DNA from: Herbaspirillum huttiense
Lineage (GTDB): Bacteria > Pseudomonadota > Gammaproteobacteria > Burkholderiales > Burkholderiaceae_D
Length of the DNA stretch: 64,000 bases
Assembly: GCF_004367745.1 (NCBI RefSeq)
Contig: NZ_CP037993.1
Coordinates: 1,798,001 to 1,862,000 of the forward strand
Reading direction: 5' to 3'
In this document: positions 1 to 8,675 of the stretch, in pieces
Layout of the letters: every line of letters begins with the position of its first letter
Numbering within the stretch: the stretch's first letter is position 1
The notes under the pieces: model-generated
Told to the model about the DNA's origin: nothing
The model's database searches: none
The model's input: only the letters and a program-made list of their open reading frames with translations
Translations under genes and position numbers: made by a program

Positions 1-1
1 C

Positions 2-1174
2 GATGCCTATGGCCACGTCGACGTGAGCATGAACCCGGCCATCGATGGCGATTACTACGGCATCGATCCGATGGGTTTGCTGTGGTCGCAGAAACCGGTG
101 CAAGCCGGCTGTCGCGACAACTTCCACGCCGATGTCATGGCACCGCTGGTGACCACGTTGACCGTTTCCTCGCTGGACCAGCCGGGCCTGGCACCGTGCG
201 CGCCAGCCAGTACCGAACTGGTACAGCGGCTGGCCGCTGCCGGGGTGACCCGGCGTGAGGTACGGGAGGAGGGGCTGGTCGGTACGCTGTTCCTGCCGGC
301 CACGCCGGGACCGCATCCGGCGGTGATGATCCTCAATGGTTCCGGTGGCGGCATCAACGAACCGCGTGCGGCGCTGTTTGCCTCGCGCGGGGTGGCTGCG
401 TTTGCGCTGGCGTATTTCAAGGCACCGGGCCTGTCGGATTACATTTCCAATACACCGCTGGAGTATTTCGAACGCGGACTGGACTGGCTGCGTGCCGAGG
501 TACAACCGCTGCATGATTTCGTTGCCGTCAGCGGCCAGTCGCGCGGTGGCGAGCTGGTGCTGCTGCTGGGGGCGACCTTTCCGCAGAAGGTGTCGGCGGT
601 GCTGGCCACTGTGCCCAGTGCGCTGGTACACAGCGGCCAGAATGCAGCCGATCCGGCCGTGGGACGCGAAGGCCCGACCTGGCTGCTGCGCGGCCAGCCC
701 TTGCCGCATCAATGGCAGGACAACCGCAGCGCCAGCTGGGCACCGTTTGACGAAGGCCCGGCACCGCATCGCCATGAGCTGGCCATGCTCACTGCCTTGC
801 AGGACGAGGACGCAGTGGCGCGCGCCCGCATTCCGGTGGAGAAGATCGCCGGACCGGTGCTGCTGCTGTCGGCGACCGATGATGGCTCCTGGCCTTCCAG
901 CCTGTATTGCGCGATGGTCAAGGACAAGCTGGCCGAAGTGTCCCACCCCTGGCCGGTGGTATGGCGCAACTATGCGCATGCCGGCCATTCGATCCTGTTC
1001 CCCTTCGTCCCGACCACGCAGACCACGTATGCGCATCCGGTGTCGGGGCGCATCAGTACCGGTGGCGGCGAACCCGCCGCCAATGCCCGCGCCGATCTCG
1101 ACGCCTGGCAGCAGGCGCAGCACTTCCTGCGCGACGCGCTGGCCAGGCATTCATCCACAAAGGAAAACGCATGA
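2..1174 (+). CDS. BAAT-family acyl-CoA thioester hydrolase/acyltransferase, 5'-truncated by window edge
   Basis: This alpha/beta hydrolase resembles bile acid-CoA:amino acid N-acyltransferase and acyl-CoA thioesterases. Such enzymes cleave or transfer an acyl group from CoA in the cytoplasm. The reading frame is open from base 2 and the start lies outside the window, so only the end of the N-terminal domain is present. Counting from the Met at base 23, the nucleophile elbow is GQSRGG (Ser173), with Asp286/287 in SATDDGS and His322 in HAGHS as likely triad partners. A Ser nucleophile favours thioesterase activity over the Cys of true BAAT amidases (family knowledge). The stop overlaps the next ATG by 4 bases (ATGA), which implies translational coupling. 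The physiological substrate is unknown. Confidence 0.8.
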   Translation, partial: DAYGHVDVSMNPAIDGDYYGIDPMGLLWSQKPVQAGCRDNFHADVMAPLVTTLTVSSLDQPGLAPCAPASTELVQRLAAAGVTRREVREEGLVGTLFLPATPGPHPAVMILNGSGGGINEPRAALFASRGVAAFALAYFKAPGLSDYISNTPLEYFERGLDWLRAEVQPLHDFVAVSGQSRGGELVLLLGATFPQKVSAVLATVPSALVHSGQNAADPAVGREGPTWLLRGQPLPHQWQDNRSASWAPFDEGPAPHRHELAMLTALQDEDAVARARIPVEKIAGPVLLLSATDDGSWPSSLYCAMVKDKLAEVSHPWPVVWRNYAHAGHSILFPFVPTTQTTYAHPVSGRISTGGGEPAANARADLDAWQQAQHFLRDALARHSSTKENA

Positions 1175-1707
1175 GTACCCCCGTCTACGACATCAGCAAG
1201 GATGTCATCGACCAGCTGGCCGGCCTGGCCGCTGGCAGCCCCCTGCACGGCCTGCGCCATCAGCGCGACAAGGTGGCCGTGGCTTCACAGGGCAGCTATG
1301 ACACGCTGTTCGACCCGGCCCTGGAAGGCATCGGCCTGGATGAGCGCCTGCTGGTGGCGCTCTACGCCTGCCGCCTGGCTGGCGCATCCGATCTGGCCGC
1401 GCATTACCGCGCGCGTGCAGAAGCGGTGCCGGCCGATGCTGCGCAACTGGCGGCGGCTGATAGCGGTGAGCCCGAGCAATTGCCGCAAGGGCGCCTGCGC
1501 GCCATGCTGGTCTTCACGCGTGCGCTGACGCAGCGTCCGGTGGAAGGCGACAAGGCCGCGATTGAAAAGCTGCCGGCGGCGGGCATCAGCACGCCGGCGG
1601 TGGTGGCACTGTCGCAGCTGATCGCTTTCGTGTCCTATCAATTGCGCGTGGTCGCGGGCCTGAAGGCCATGCGTGCTGCGGCGGCCCAACAAGGAGAGTC
1701 GGCATGA
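1171..1707 (+). CDS. CMD-domain protein (Avi_7170-like), carboxymuconolactone decarboxylase fold
   Basis: A 178-residue, largely helical protein related to the AhpD/carboxymuconolactone decarboxylase fold. It lacks the CxxC redox pair seen in its downstream neighbour and is probably the non-catalytic or partner half of a two-protein set. I recognise it as the type called CMD domain protein, Avi_7170 family, usually adjacent to an Avi_7169-type peroxidase (recalled family knowledge). The start at ATG 1171 overlaps the upstream stop by 4 bases, and the end overlaps the next gene by 4 bases. The three genes are therefore tightly coupled. Its biochemical role is not established. Confidence 0.75.
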   Translation: MSTPVYDISKDVIDQLAGLAAGSPLHGLRHQRDKVAVASQGSYDTLFDPALEGIGLDERLLVALYACRLAGASDLAAHYRARAEAVPADAAQLAAADSGEPEQLPQGRLRAMLVFTRALTQRPVEGDKAAIEKLPAAGISTPAVVALSQLIAFVSYQLRVVAGLKAMRAAAAQQGESA

Positions 1708-2309
1708 GCGAGATCATCAAGGCCAACGGTTTTACCAATGAGACTCTGGAATGGGATGCCTGGCTGGACGTGATCCAGCTGGACGCGGCCAGCGAAGACC
1801 AGGTCAAGGTGCTGGAAGAAAGCCATCCCAAGGCCAAGACCTCGGACTACTACCTGTTCCTGGCGCATCAGCCTGACATCCTGCGCCAGCGTTCGGCGGC
1901 CTTCAACGCCATCATGTATGCGCCGGGCGGCCTCTCGCGTGCGGAGCGCGAATTGGGTTCGCTGGTGGTTTCGCGCATCAATGGCTGCGTGTATTGCGCT
2001 TCCGTTCATGCGCAGCGTTTCGAGCAGCTGGCCAAGCGCAACGATACGGTGCGCCAGGTGTTCGATACGCCTTACGGTGCCGGTGTGGATGCGCGCGAGC
2101 AAGCCATTGCCAAGTTCTCGGCCGAGCTGACCGAGACGCCGGGCGAGATCGGTGCGGCGCAGATCAAGGCCTTGGTTGACGTTGGCTTGAGTGAACTGGA
2201 AGTGCTGGACCTGATTCACTCGGTGGCCATCTTTGCCTGGGCCAATCGCCTGATGCTCAATCTGGGCGAGCCGGTGTTTGCTGATGGCAGCAAGGCCGAG
2301 GCCAAGTAA
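1704..2309 (+). CDS. AhpD-like alkylhydroperoxidase domain protein (Avi_7169-like)
   Basis: A 201-residue peroxidase-related protein with the AhpD active-site signature CVYCASVHAQ (Cys95, Cys98, His102). In AhpD this motif gives thiol-dependent reduction of hydroperoxides or regenerates a partner by disulfide exchange. The substrate here is unknown. It overlaps the preceding CMD gene by 4 bases. A GcvH-like lipoyl protein follows after about 20 bases. AhpD is classically re-reduced by a lipoylated protein (established for the mycobacterial AhpC/AhpD/Lpd/SucB system), so a dedicated lipoyl donor next door is a plausible but unproven link. Confidence 0.85.
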   Translation: MSEIIKANGFTNETLEWDAWLDVIQLDAASEDQVKVLEESHPKAKTSDYYLFLAHQPDILRQRSAAFNAIMYAPGGLSRAERELGSLVVSRINGCVYCASVHAQRFEQLAKRNDTVRQVFDTPYGAGVDAREQAIAKFSAELTETPGEIGAAQIKALVDVGLSELEVLDLIHSVAIFAWANRLMLNLGEPVFADGSKAEAK

Positions 2310-2332
2310 ACTATTTCCATGAGGAGACAGTG

Positions 2333-2710
2333 ATGCACATTCCGGATCATCTGGTCTATGCCGAGACCCATGAGTGGGTCAAGCTTGAAGACGATGGCAC
2401 GCTGACCATCGGCATTACCGATTTCGGCCAGGAACAGTTGGGGCCGCTGGTGTATGTCGATATGCCGGCCGTGGGCAAGGTGTTGGCGAAGGGGGCCGAG
2501 TCGGGCATCGTCGAATCCAACAAGACGGCGTCGGATTTGCATGCGCCTGTTGATGGCGAGGTGATCGCCATCAACGAGCTGCTGGTGGAGTCGCCTGACG
2601 CCATCAATGGCGCGCCGTATGAGCAATGGATCTTCAAGCTCAAGCCGGCCGCGCCATTTTCGGCGGAGGGTTTTCTTGATGCGGCGGGTTACATCAAGCT
2701 GATTTCCTGA
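2333..2710 (+). CDS. GcvH-like lipoyl carrier protein
   Basis: A 125-residue protein with full GcvH length and fold signature. The lipoyl-lysine site is in IVESNKTASD (Lys64), matching the ES-x-K-AASD pattern of glycine cleavage H proteins. ATG 2333 is preferred over GTG 2330 because GAGGAG at 2321-2326 is then properly spaced. No gcvT or gcvP is nearby. The gene sits at the end of a thioesterase-CMD-AhpD operon, so it is more likely a dedicated lipoyl donor or acyl carrier for that operon than the housekeeping H protein. That role is inferred. I left the symbol blank for this reason. Confidence 0.85.
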   Translation: MHIPDHLVYAETHEWVKLEDDGTLTIGITDFGQEQLGPLVYVDMPAVGKVLAKGAESGIVESNKTASDLHAPVDGEVIAINELLVESPDAINGAPYEQWIFKLKPAAPFSAEGFLDAAGYIKLIS

Positions 2711-2723
2711 GGCGCGGCTGCGG

Positions 2724-3851
2724 TCAGGAAGCCGATGCGGCGGCGCGGATATCGAAAGCGCCGCCGGTTTGGGCGCGGTCACGCAAGGTGACGGCGTTCT
2801 TGCCCAGCAGGGGGAAGACCAGTTCGGCAAAGCGTATCGCTTCTTCCAGGTGCGGGTAGCCGGAGAGGACGAAGGTGTCCACGCCCAGGTCCGCATATTC
2901 CTGCAGGCGTTCGGCGACGGTGGCTGCATCGCCCACCAGGGAGGTGCCGGCACCGCCGCGTACCAGGCCCACGCCGGCCCACAGGTTGGGGGCGATTTCC
3001 AGTTTGTCGCGGCGGCCGCCGTGCAGGGCGGCCATTCTTTGTTGTCCCACTGAATCCATCTTGGCGTAGTTCTGCTGGGCGCGGGCAATGTCTTCGTCGG
3101 TGAGTTTGCTGATGAGGCGTTCGGCGTCGGCCCAGGCTTCGGCCGTGGTTTCGCGCACGATGGCATGCAGGCGCACGCCGAATCTGACGGTGCGGCCTTG
3201 CTTGGCGGCGCGTTCACGCACGTCTTCGATCTTCTGTTTGACGGCGGCGGGTGGTTCGCCCCAAGTGAGGTAGGCGTCCACATGCTTGGCGGCGAGGTCG
3301 TGCGCAGCAGGGGAGGAGCCGCCGAAATACAGCGCCGGGTAGGGCTGTTGTATCGCCGGATGGAACAGCTGGCCGTTGCGGATGCGGAAGTGCTTGCCTT
3401 CGTAGTTGACGGTCTCGCCTTGCAACAGTTTGCGCCAGATGGTGAGGTATTCGTCGGCGGCTTCGTAGCGTTCGTCGTGTTTCAGGAACACGCCGTCGGC
3501 TTCCAGTTCCGTGGCATCTCCTCCAGGCACTACATTGAGCAGGAGGCGGCCGTTCAGGGCCTGGTCCAGTGTTGCGGCTTGTCTTGCCGACGGGCCGGGG
3601 CCGCCCAGTGAGGTCCTCAGCGCTACCAGCAGCTTGATGCGCCGGGTCACCGGGACCAGGCTGGCAGCCACTACCCATGGGTCCAGGCAGGACGCTCCCG
3701 TCGGGATCAGCAATCCATCGTATCCCAGCGCTTCACTGGTCACCGCGATCTGGCGCATGTAGTCCAGCGTGGGGGCTCGGCCGAAATCGGATTTGCCCAG
3801 GTAACGTGTGTCGCCCGACGTGGGGAGGAACCAGAAGAGTTCTAATGACAT
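2724..3851 (-). CDS. ssuD: FMNH2-dependent alkanesulfonate monooxygenase SsuD
   Basis: A 375-residue member of the bacterial luciferase-like monooxygenases. SsuD desulfonates C2-C10 alkanesulfonates with FMNH2 and O2 to give aldehyde and sulfite, allowing growth on organosulfur. The N-terminus ([14 protein letters not shown]) and the internal segments [14 protein letters not shown] and [16 protein letters not shown] are characteristic of the family. The start is ATG 3851, preceded by GGAAAC, rather than an upstream ATG at 3878 that would add nine atypical residues. It is convergent with the GcvH-like gene, 13 bases apart. No ssuE reductase or ssuBC transporter is adjacent, and an SsuA-like binding protein lies 8 kb away. 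Confidence 0.93.
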   Translation of the reverse strand: MSLELFWFLPTSGDTRYLGKSDFGRAPTLDYMRQIAVTSEALGYDGLLIPTGASCLDPWVVAASLVPVTRRIKLLVALRTSLGGPGPSARQAATLDQALNGRLLLNVVPGGDATELEADGVFLKHDERYEAADEYLTIWRKLLQGETVNYEGKHFRIRNGQLFHPAIQQPYPALYFGGSSPAAHDLAAKHVDAYLTWGEPPAAVKQKIEDVRERAAKQGRTVRFGVRLHAIVRETTAEAWADAERLISKLTDEDIARAQQNYAKMDSVGQQRMAALHGGRRDKLEIAPNLWAGVGLVRGGAGTSLVGDAATVAERLQEYADLGVDTFVLSGYPHLEEAIRFAELVFPLLGKNAVTLRDRAQTGGAFDIRAAASAS

Positions 3852-3890
3852 GCCAGAGTTTCCTTTTGCATTTTTCACTTTGGCGTTATT

Positions 3891-3900
3891 AGAGCGCTCT
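3891..3900. promoter_or_regulatory. perfect 10-bp palindrome upstream of ssuD
   Basis: AGAGCGCTCT is self-complementary and lies 40 bases upstream of the ssuD start, within the AT-rich stretch expected to hold the ssuD promoter. It could be an operator for a sulfur-starvation regulator, but one palindrome of this length can occur by chance. Confidence 0.3.
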
Positions 3901-3950
3901 GTTCTCTTTGTGGCTAAGAATGTTTTCTTCTTTGCTTAGTTGGTTTTTGG

Positions 3951-4860
3951 TTTTGTTGTCTTGGCTTCTTGCTCTTCTGGTTTTTTGGTATGGGGCAGTC
4001 TGCACGGAAATCTTTCCTGCGCTCTAGCTTAATTCTTATCATTCTCCGGTCGGAAGGACGCGCCGGGGGCGGCCCGGCAGCCGCTCACTTTTCTTGTCTC
4101 GCCAAGAAAAGTAAGCAAAAGAAGGCGACCCCAAAGAGCCAGCCCTCCTGCGGAGGGTCCCCGCCGCAGCGAAGCGAAAAGTGGGAAGGATAGAGTCGCT
4201 TCGCTCCGACTATCCTTCTGATCCACTTTTCGCTCCGCTGCGGCGGCTGGCTCTATGGGGACAGCACCCCCCACGGGCTCGCCTTCGGCCTCGCCGCGTC
4301 TCCGACTCGCCTTCGGCTTTGGGTTGGCTCGCCTGCGGCATCGACCTTTTGATCGTTCCCACTCCCGCTCTGGGTTTTGGTTTTTTCCTTTTTCCTTTTT
4401 TGTTTTTTGTTTAAATAATTTCCGTCCGTTCGACCTGAGTAGTCGCGTAGCGACGTATCGAAGGTTAAAGAACGCCAAGGCAAAGCCGAAGGCGAGTCGG
4501 AGGTGGTGCGATGCCGAAGGCGAGCCGTCTCAGTCGTCCGCATCTGCGCCGCCGCTTCAGAGCCCAACAAAACGGATCAGAAAAATAGTCGGAGCGAAGC
4601 GACTCTATTTTTCCCGTTTTGTTGGGCTCTGAAGCGGGGACCCTCCGAAGGAGGGCGGCGGAGTTGCGGTCGCCTTCTTTTGCTTACTTTTCTTGGCGAG
4701 ACAAGAAAAGTGAGCGGCTGCCGGGCCGCCCCCGGCGCGTTCTTCCGACCGGAGAGAGAAAATAATTAAGCTAGAGCGCAGGAAAGATTTCCGTGCAGAC
4801 TGCCCCAAACCGAACAACCAGAAAAGCACCCAGCCAAGACAGGACAAGACAACACAACAC
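3951..4860. repeat. 0.9-kb mirror-image (large interrupted palindrome) intergenic element, copy A
   Basis: This non-coding element has about 190-200-base, near-identical inverted ends. The left end begins TTTTGTTGTCTTGGCT (3951-3966) and the right end carries AGCCAAGAC (4832-4840). Inside are further inverted pairs. A hairpin joins 4135-4144 to 4245-4254, and GACTCGCCTTCGGCTTT near 4305-4321 mirrors AAAGCCGAAGGCGAGTC near 4482-4498. A perfect 23-bp stem joins 4553-4575 to 4614-4636. The axis is a T-rich tract near 4370-4425. A second copy lies at 18678-19570. It fills the gap between ssuD and the lysR gene. Small ORFs inside read the same repeat in several frames and are not believable genes. 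I see no transposase. Confidence 0.85.
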
Positions 4861-4869
4861 AAAACCAAA

Positions 4870-5763
4870 TCAACCACCGATCAAAGCCCCGCGATATTCC
4901 CCAAGCCATTTGGCAAACAATTGCGCCTCAGCCCCCGCTTGCAAGCTGATCCCGAGGTAGTAGGGTGCAAGTGTCAAGCGCAGATCAGGAAAAGGACAAA
5001 CCAGCCGCCCCGAGCGCAGATCGTTATCCGCAAGTGATACAGGCGACAAGGCCACCCCCAGCCCATCCATGACCGCCTGCAATACAAAATGCACGTGATC
5101 GAAATGCAGCATCGCCTGGGAACGGGAGCGTTTCAAGCCGGCCAGCTTGCGCCAGTCCTCCCAGTCATTGCGCCGACTGCGCGACACCAGCACGGTATGC
5201 CGCGCCAACTGCGACACGTCCTCCAGCGGCATGGATTGCAGCAGCGCAGGAGAAGCCACCAGCACCAGCTCATCCTCCATGAACCGCTGCACCTTCAGGG
5301 TCTCAGGCCAATTGGTCTCTCCCCGCCGGATCGCGATATCAAACGAAGAGCCCGCCTTGCCCACGGTCGCCGTACTGGTCACCACCTGGGGCGCAATCCC
5401 CGGATACCGCTCCACGAAATCGGACAGATGCGGAATCAGCCAGCGCACCGCAAAGGAAGGCCGCACATTGATGACCACCGTGCGCGTAGGCGCATCCCGC
5501 ATCACCCGCCGCGCCGCATTGGCGAGAATATCGAGCGCCGGACTGGCCTCCTCGAAGAACTGCCGCCCACGCTCGGTCAGCAACACCTGCCGCGTACGCC
5601 GCTCGAACAAGGGCATGCCGAGATAATCTTCAAGGTTCTTGATCTGGCGACTGATCGCGCCATGTGTGACATTGAGCTCCTGCGCCGCAAGCGTGAAACT
5701 CTGGTGACGGGCCGCTGCCAGAAAGGCGCGGATGGCATTGAGCGGAAGAGTGAGATCGGCCAT
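4870..5763 (-). CDS. LysR-family transcriptional regulator (GcvA-like)
   Basis: A 297-residue LysR-type regulator. The N-terminal winged helix-turn-helix spans about residues 5-65 (LNAIRAFLAAARHQSFTLAA, then the recognition helix HGAISRQIKNLE), followed by a periplasmic-binding-like effector domain. The N-terminus resembles the GcvA/AmpR subgroup. It diverges from an MFS transporter gene with about 76 bases between starts, the usual arrangement for a regulator controlling its neighbour and itself. The inducer is unknown. Its 3' end abuts the mirror element. Confidence 0.9.
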   Translation of the reverse strand: MADLTLPLNAIRAFLAAARHQSFTLAAQELNVTHGAISRQIKNLEDYLGMPLFERRTRQVLLTERGRQFFEEASPALDILANAARRVMRDAPTRTVVINVRPSFAVRWLIPHLSDFVERYPGIAPQVVTSTATVGKAGSSFDIAIRRGETNWPETLKVQRFMEDELVLVASPALLQSMPLEDVSQLARHTVLVSRSRRNDWEDWRKLAGLKRSRSQAMLHFDHVHFVLQAVMDGLGVALSPVSLADNDLRSGRLVCPFPDLRLTLAPYYLGISLQAGAEAQLFAKWLGEYRGALIGG

Positions 5764-5770
5764 GCGTCAA

Positions 5771-5799
5771 ATATTATCACGCATGCCCGGAATTAATAT
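5771..5799. promoter_or_regulatory. AT-rich dyad between divergent lysR and MFS genes
   Basis: ATATTA at 5771-5776 mirrors TAATAT at 5794-5799 with a 17-base spacer, in the 76-base intergenic region. The position suits a LysR operator and overlapping divergent promoters, but it is not a clean T-N11-A box. Confidence 0.35.
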
Positions 5800-5839
5800 C
5801 GTTTGTCAGCCCACCCCACGCGGCGCATCATCGGCCTCC

Positions 5840-6991
5840 ATGACCACGCCAGACCACCGCCAGGCCGATATCGATTCGCGCCACGCCGCCATGTCGCTCT
5901 CGGCCGCCTTGCCCTGCGATATCGTCCTCTACCTGCTCCTCCCCATGTACGCCGCCCAGTTCCACGTCAGCCTCGCCGAGGCCGGCGTGCTGCTCGCGGC
6001 CAACCGCCTGGTGCGCATCGCCGGCTACCGCTGGGTCGCCAGCTTCTACGCACAACGCGGCGACCGCCCCACCTGCACCCTGGCCGTCTGCGCCGCCATC
6101 CTCTGCGCCCTCGGCTATACGGTCGCCAGCGGCTTCTGGGCCCTGCTGCCACTGCGCCTGCTGTGGGGCATGGCCTTCGCCGGACTCAACCTCTCCACCC
6201 AGGCCATGTCCACCGCCAACCCCCAGGGCGCAGCCCGCCGCTCGGGACGCTCGCGCGGCGTGATCGCCATCGGCCCCATGCTCTGGCTGCCCACCGCCGC
6301 ACTGCTGGCCCCCCACATCGGGCCGCGCATGGTGTTCGCCCTGGTGGCGACCACCGCGCTGCTGGGCCTGCTGGCCGCACGCCGCCTGCCTCAGCACGCC
6401 TACGCACCGCCCCAGCCACGCCGCTGGAAACTGCCCAATGCCCTGGACTGGTGGTCCTTCCTCGAAGGGCTGACCCTGGATGGCCTCTTCATCGTCGGCC
6501 TGGCCTACATGAGCAAGCAATCCTTCGGCGCTGATGGCGAACTGGTGGCGGGGGTATTGATGGCGCTGCGCTACGCGGGGGAAATCGTCCTCAGCCCCCT
6601 GGGCGGATGGCTGGCCGAGCGCTTCGGTGCGGTCAAGGTACTGGTGACGCTGTCACTGGCCACCTGCGTGGCGCTGGTCGGTTTCGGCGGCGGATTGCTG
6701 TGGCTGTTCGCCGGGCTGATCGTGATCCTGCGGGCTCTGCAACTGCCGCTGCTGGCCCCCATCGTTGCGGCACGCACGCCACCGGCGCAGCGTGTGCATG
6801 CGCTGGCTGGACGGGCGATCTGGCGCGATATCGGCGCAGGCATGGGGCCGATGCTGGCCGGCCTGCTGCTGCCGGTGATGTCATCCCTGTGGCTCTACAG
6901 CCTCGCGGCCTCGGCCCTGGCGCTGGCAGCCATCGCCTGCGGACGCCAGCCGGTACCCGTGCCGCCAGCGTCCCTCTCCGGTCAGCCCTGA
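5840..6991 (+). CDS. MFS transporter
   Basis: A 383-residue integral membrane protein with about 12 hydrophobic segments and MFS features: a basic loop after helix 2-3 (FYAQRGDRP) and a second-half motif A-like loop GGWLAERFGAVKV. It is a major facilitator permease in the inner membrane. The substrate is unknown, with drug or metabolite efflux most likely. The start is ATG 5840 (MTTPDHRQ). Longer versions would run into the lysR coding region. It is divergent from the LysR gene, which probably regulates it. Confidence 0.8.
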   Translation: MTTPDHRQADIDSRHAAMSLSAALPCDIVLYLLLPMYAAQFHVSLAEAGVLLAANRLVRIAGYRWVASFYAQRGDRPTCTLAVCAAILCALGYTVASGFWALLPLRLLWGMAFAGLNLSTQAMSTANPQGAARRSGRSRGVIAIGPMLWLPTAALLAPHIGPRMVFALVATTALLGLLAARRLPQHAYAPPQPRRWKLPNALDWWSFLEGLTLDGLFIVGLAYMSKQSFGADGELVAGVLMALRYAGEIVLSPLGGWLAERFGAVKVLVTLSLATCVALVGFGGGLLWLFAGLIVILRALQLPLLAPIVAARTPPAQRVHALAGRAIWRDIGAGMGPMLAGLLLPVMSSLWLYSLAASALALAAIACGRQPVPVPPASLSGQP

Positions 6992-7112
6992 GCAGGGCGG
7001 GGCGCGCTTTATGCGGTGAACAGATATCGATCTGCCCATTGCTTCGTTCACAGCAGCACGCAGCTTGACTAGCATGGCCCTGATCCCTTCCTTGCCGGAC
7101 TCAGGAGCCTCC

Positions 7113-7268
7113 ATGAACGATCACCACATCTACCAGGAACTCGGCCACTTCGCGACTGAACCGCTGCTGCCCGCCGAAGGCCGTGCCATCGGCGCTGCCT
7201 TCGTCATTGGCCTGTCCGTGCTGGGTGCGCTGTATTTCCTCCAGCACTGGCTGGGCGCAGCTGTCTGA
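7113..7268 (+). CDS. small single-span membrane protein, unknown function
   Basis: A 51-residue protein with a polar N-terminal half (MNDHHIYQELGHF) and one hydrophobic helix near the C-terminus (GAAFVIGLSVLGALYFLQHW). The ATG has a good ribosome-binding site, CAGGAG at 7102-7107. It lies 12 bases before the convergent serine acetyltransferase gene. I do not recognise the family. It is most likely a type of short inner-membrane protein often missed in annotation. Confidence 0.55.
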   Translation: MNDHHIYQELGHFATEPLLPAEGRAIGAAFVIGLSVLGALYFLQHWLGAAV

Positions 7269-7280
7269 ACGAGAGGTTGG

Positions 7281-8225
7281 TCAGGGCTGGCGGCAGTCGC
7301 TCAGCATCTCCGCCTGCGAGATATTGCTGCCCGCCGGCACGCTGTGCGTGAGCCACACGTTGCCGCCAATGACCGAACCTCGCCCGATGGTGATGCGGCC
7401 CAGCAGCGTTGCGCCCGCATAGACCACCACGTCATCCTCGACGATGGGATGGCGTGCAATCCCCTTGACCAATGAACCGTCCGGCTCCTGCGGAAAACGC
7501 TTGGCACCCAGCGTCACGGCCTGGTACAGGCGTACGTTGCGGCCAATGATGGTGGTCTCGCCGATCACCACCCCGGTGCCGTGATCGATGAAGAAACTCG
7601 GCCCGATCTGCGCCGCCGGATGGATGTCGATGCCGGTGGCCGAATGCGCGATGTCGGCAATCAGCCGCGCCAGCAGCGGTGCTCCCAGCTGATGCAGGGC
7701 ATGCGCCAGGCGATGATAGATGATCGCCGTTGTGCCGGGATAGCACAGCAAAATCTCCGAAATGCTCGACGCCGCCGGGTCGCCGTGATACGCCGCCTGG
7801 ATGTCGCTGACCAGGATGTCGCGCACGCCCGGCAACTGGTGCGCGAAGTCGCGCGTGATGGCCGTGGCACGTTCCCGCAGCAGGCCATCCTCTTCCACAT
7901 CGCTGCTGAAATACAGACTGCGCCGCACCTGCTCGCGCAGAATGGACAACGCAGCATTCAACTGGCTTCCAACGAAATAATCGATGGTCTCATCGGATAA
8001 ATCGGTGTGCCCGTAATGCGTGGGGAACAAGGCGGCCTGCAGATGCTGCAACAGCTTCTGCATGGCTTCCCGCGAGGGGAGTTCGCGGATCTCGCCGCGG
8101 TAGCGGATCTTGTTGGTGACTTCGCGCGAGGTACGCAGGCCGGCGACGACGGCGGACAAGCCCAGGCTCGCAGACTCGACCGAGTCAGCCAGCGCGTTCA
8201 GTTCGGGGATGTGAGTAGGTTCCAT
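7281..8225 (-). CDS. epsC: serine O-acetyltransferase (EpsC-type, CysE family)
   Basis: A 314-residue enzyme that makes O-acetylserine from serine and acetyl-CoA, the first step of cysteine synthesis. It has an N-terminal helical domain to about residue 190 and a C-terminal left-handed beta-helix of hexapeptide repeats. The signature SFFIDHGTGVVIGETT holds the catalytic Asp-His pair. The longer N-terminal region matches the EpsC-type of beta- and gammaproteobacteria rather than enteric CysE (about 273 aa). It is monocistronic. Feedback inhibition by cysteine is common in the family. Confidence 0.9.
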   Translation of the reverse strand: MEPTHIPELNALADSVESASLGLSAVVAGLRTSREVTNKIRYRGEIRELPSREAMQKLLQHLQAALFPTHYGHTDLSDETIDYFVGSQLNAALSILREQVRRSLYFSSDVEEDGLLRERATAITRDFAHQLPGVRDILVSDIQAAYHGDPAASSISEILLCYPGTTAIIYHRLAHALHQLGAPLLARLIADIAHSATGIDIHPAAQIGPSFFIDHGTGVVIGETTIIGRNVRLYQAVTLGAKRFPQEPDGSLVKGIARHPIVEDDVVVYAGATLLGRITIGRGSVIGGNVWLTHSVPAGSNISQAEMLSDCRQP

Positions 8226-8675
8226 GCCCGCATGCTATCAAAAATGCGGACGAGGTGCCGGGCAGGGCAGGGAAGCCATCGAAGAGAAAAACCAGGCGGG
8301 GAAATGTGGGAAGAGAGATTCGCGGTGCCCAGTTCTATCTGAAAAGTGGCACCGCTGTTGAATCTGCTCTGGTCATGGACTGTACCCGCGAATGAAGGTT
8401 CCTGCAAAGTATCATTGCGCATATCCTCATGCGCATTTGATCTGCCGCAAATCCGCACCACGCTTGCCTGGCCAGCCGACGCCGTGAGACTTGATGAATA
8501 TCTCACGACATGATGCATTTATATCATTCAGGAAAATCCTGACGCAAAAGCGCGTCACCTCAGGAAGCTCCCGATATTGGGTGGAACAACAAAAACTTAA
8601 AGTCTCGTCATACCAGCTGCAGCAAGAAGTCCGAGCGAGGGGCGAGGACCAGGCAGCCAAACCAGGAGAGACTCG
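8226..8675. other. 450-bp intergenic region between serine acetyltransferase and spore-coat-U gene
   Basis: This region must hold divergent promoters. Two small inverted repeats are visible: GCGCAT/ATGCGC around 8416-8436, and TCAGGA-AAA-TCCTGA at 8528-8542. No ORF with a ribosome-binding site is convincing. CAGGAGAG at about 8663-8670 is the Shine-Dalgarno of the following gene. Confidence 0.5.

Noticed and set aside
3969-4877. Small ORFs inside the mirror elements (also 18708-19594) reading Lys/Ser/Gln-rich peptides such as KKSKQKKAT
   Set aside because: They occur on both strands and in several frames of the same inverted repeat, have no ribosome-binding sites, and are explained by the repeat itself.
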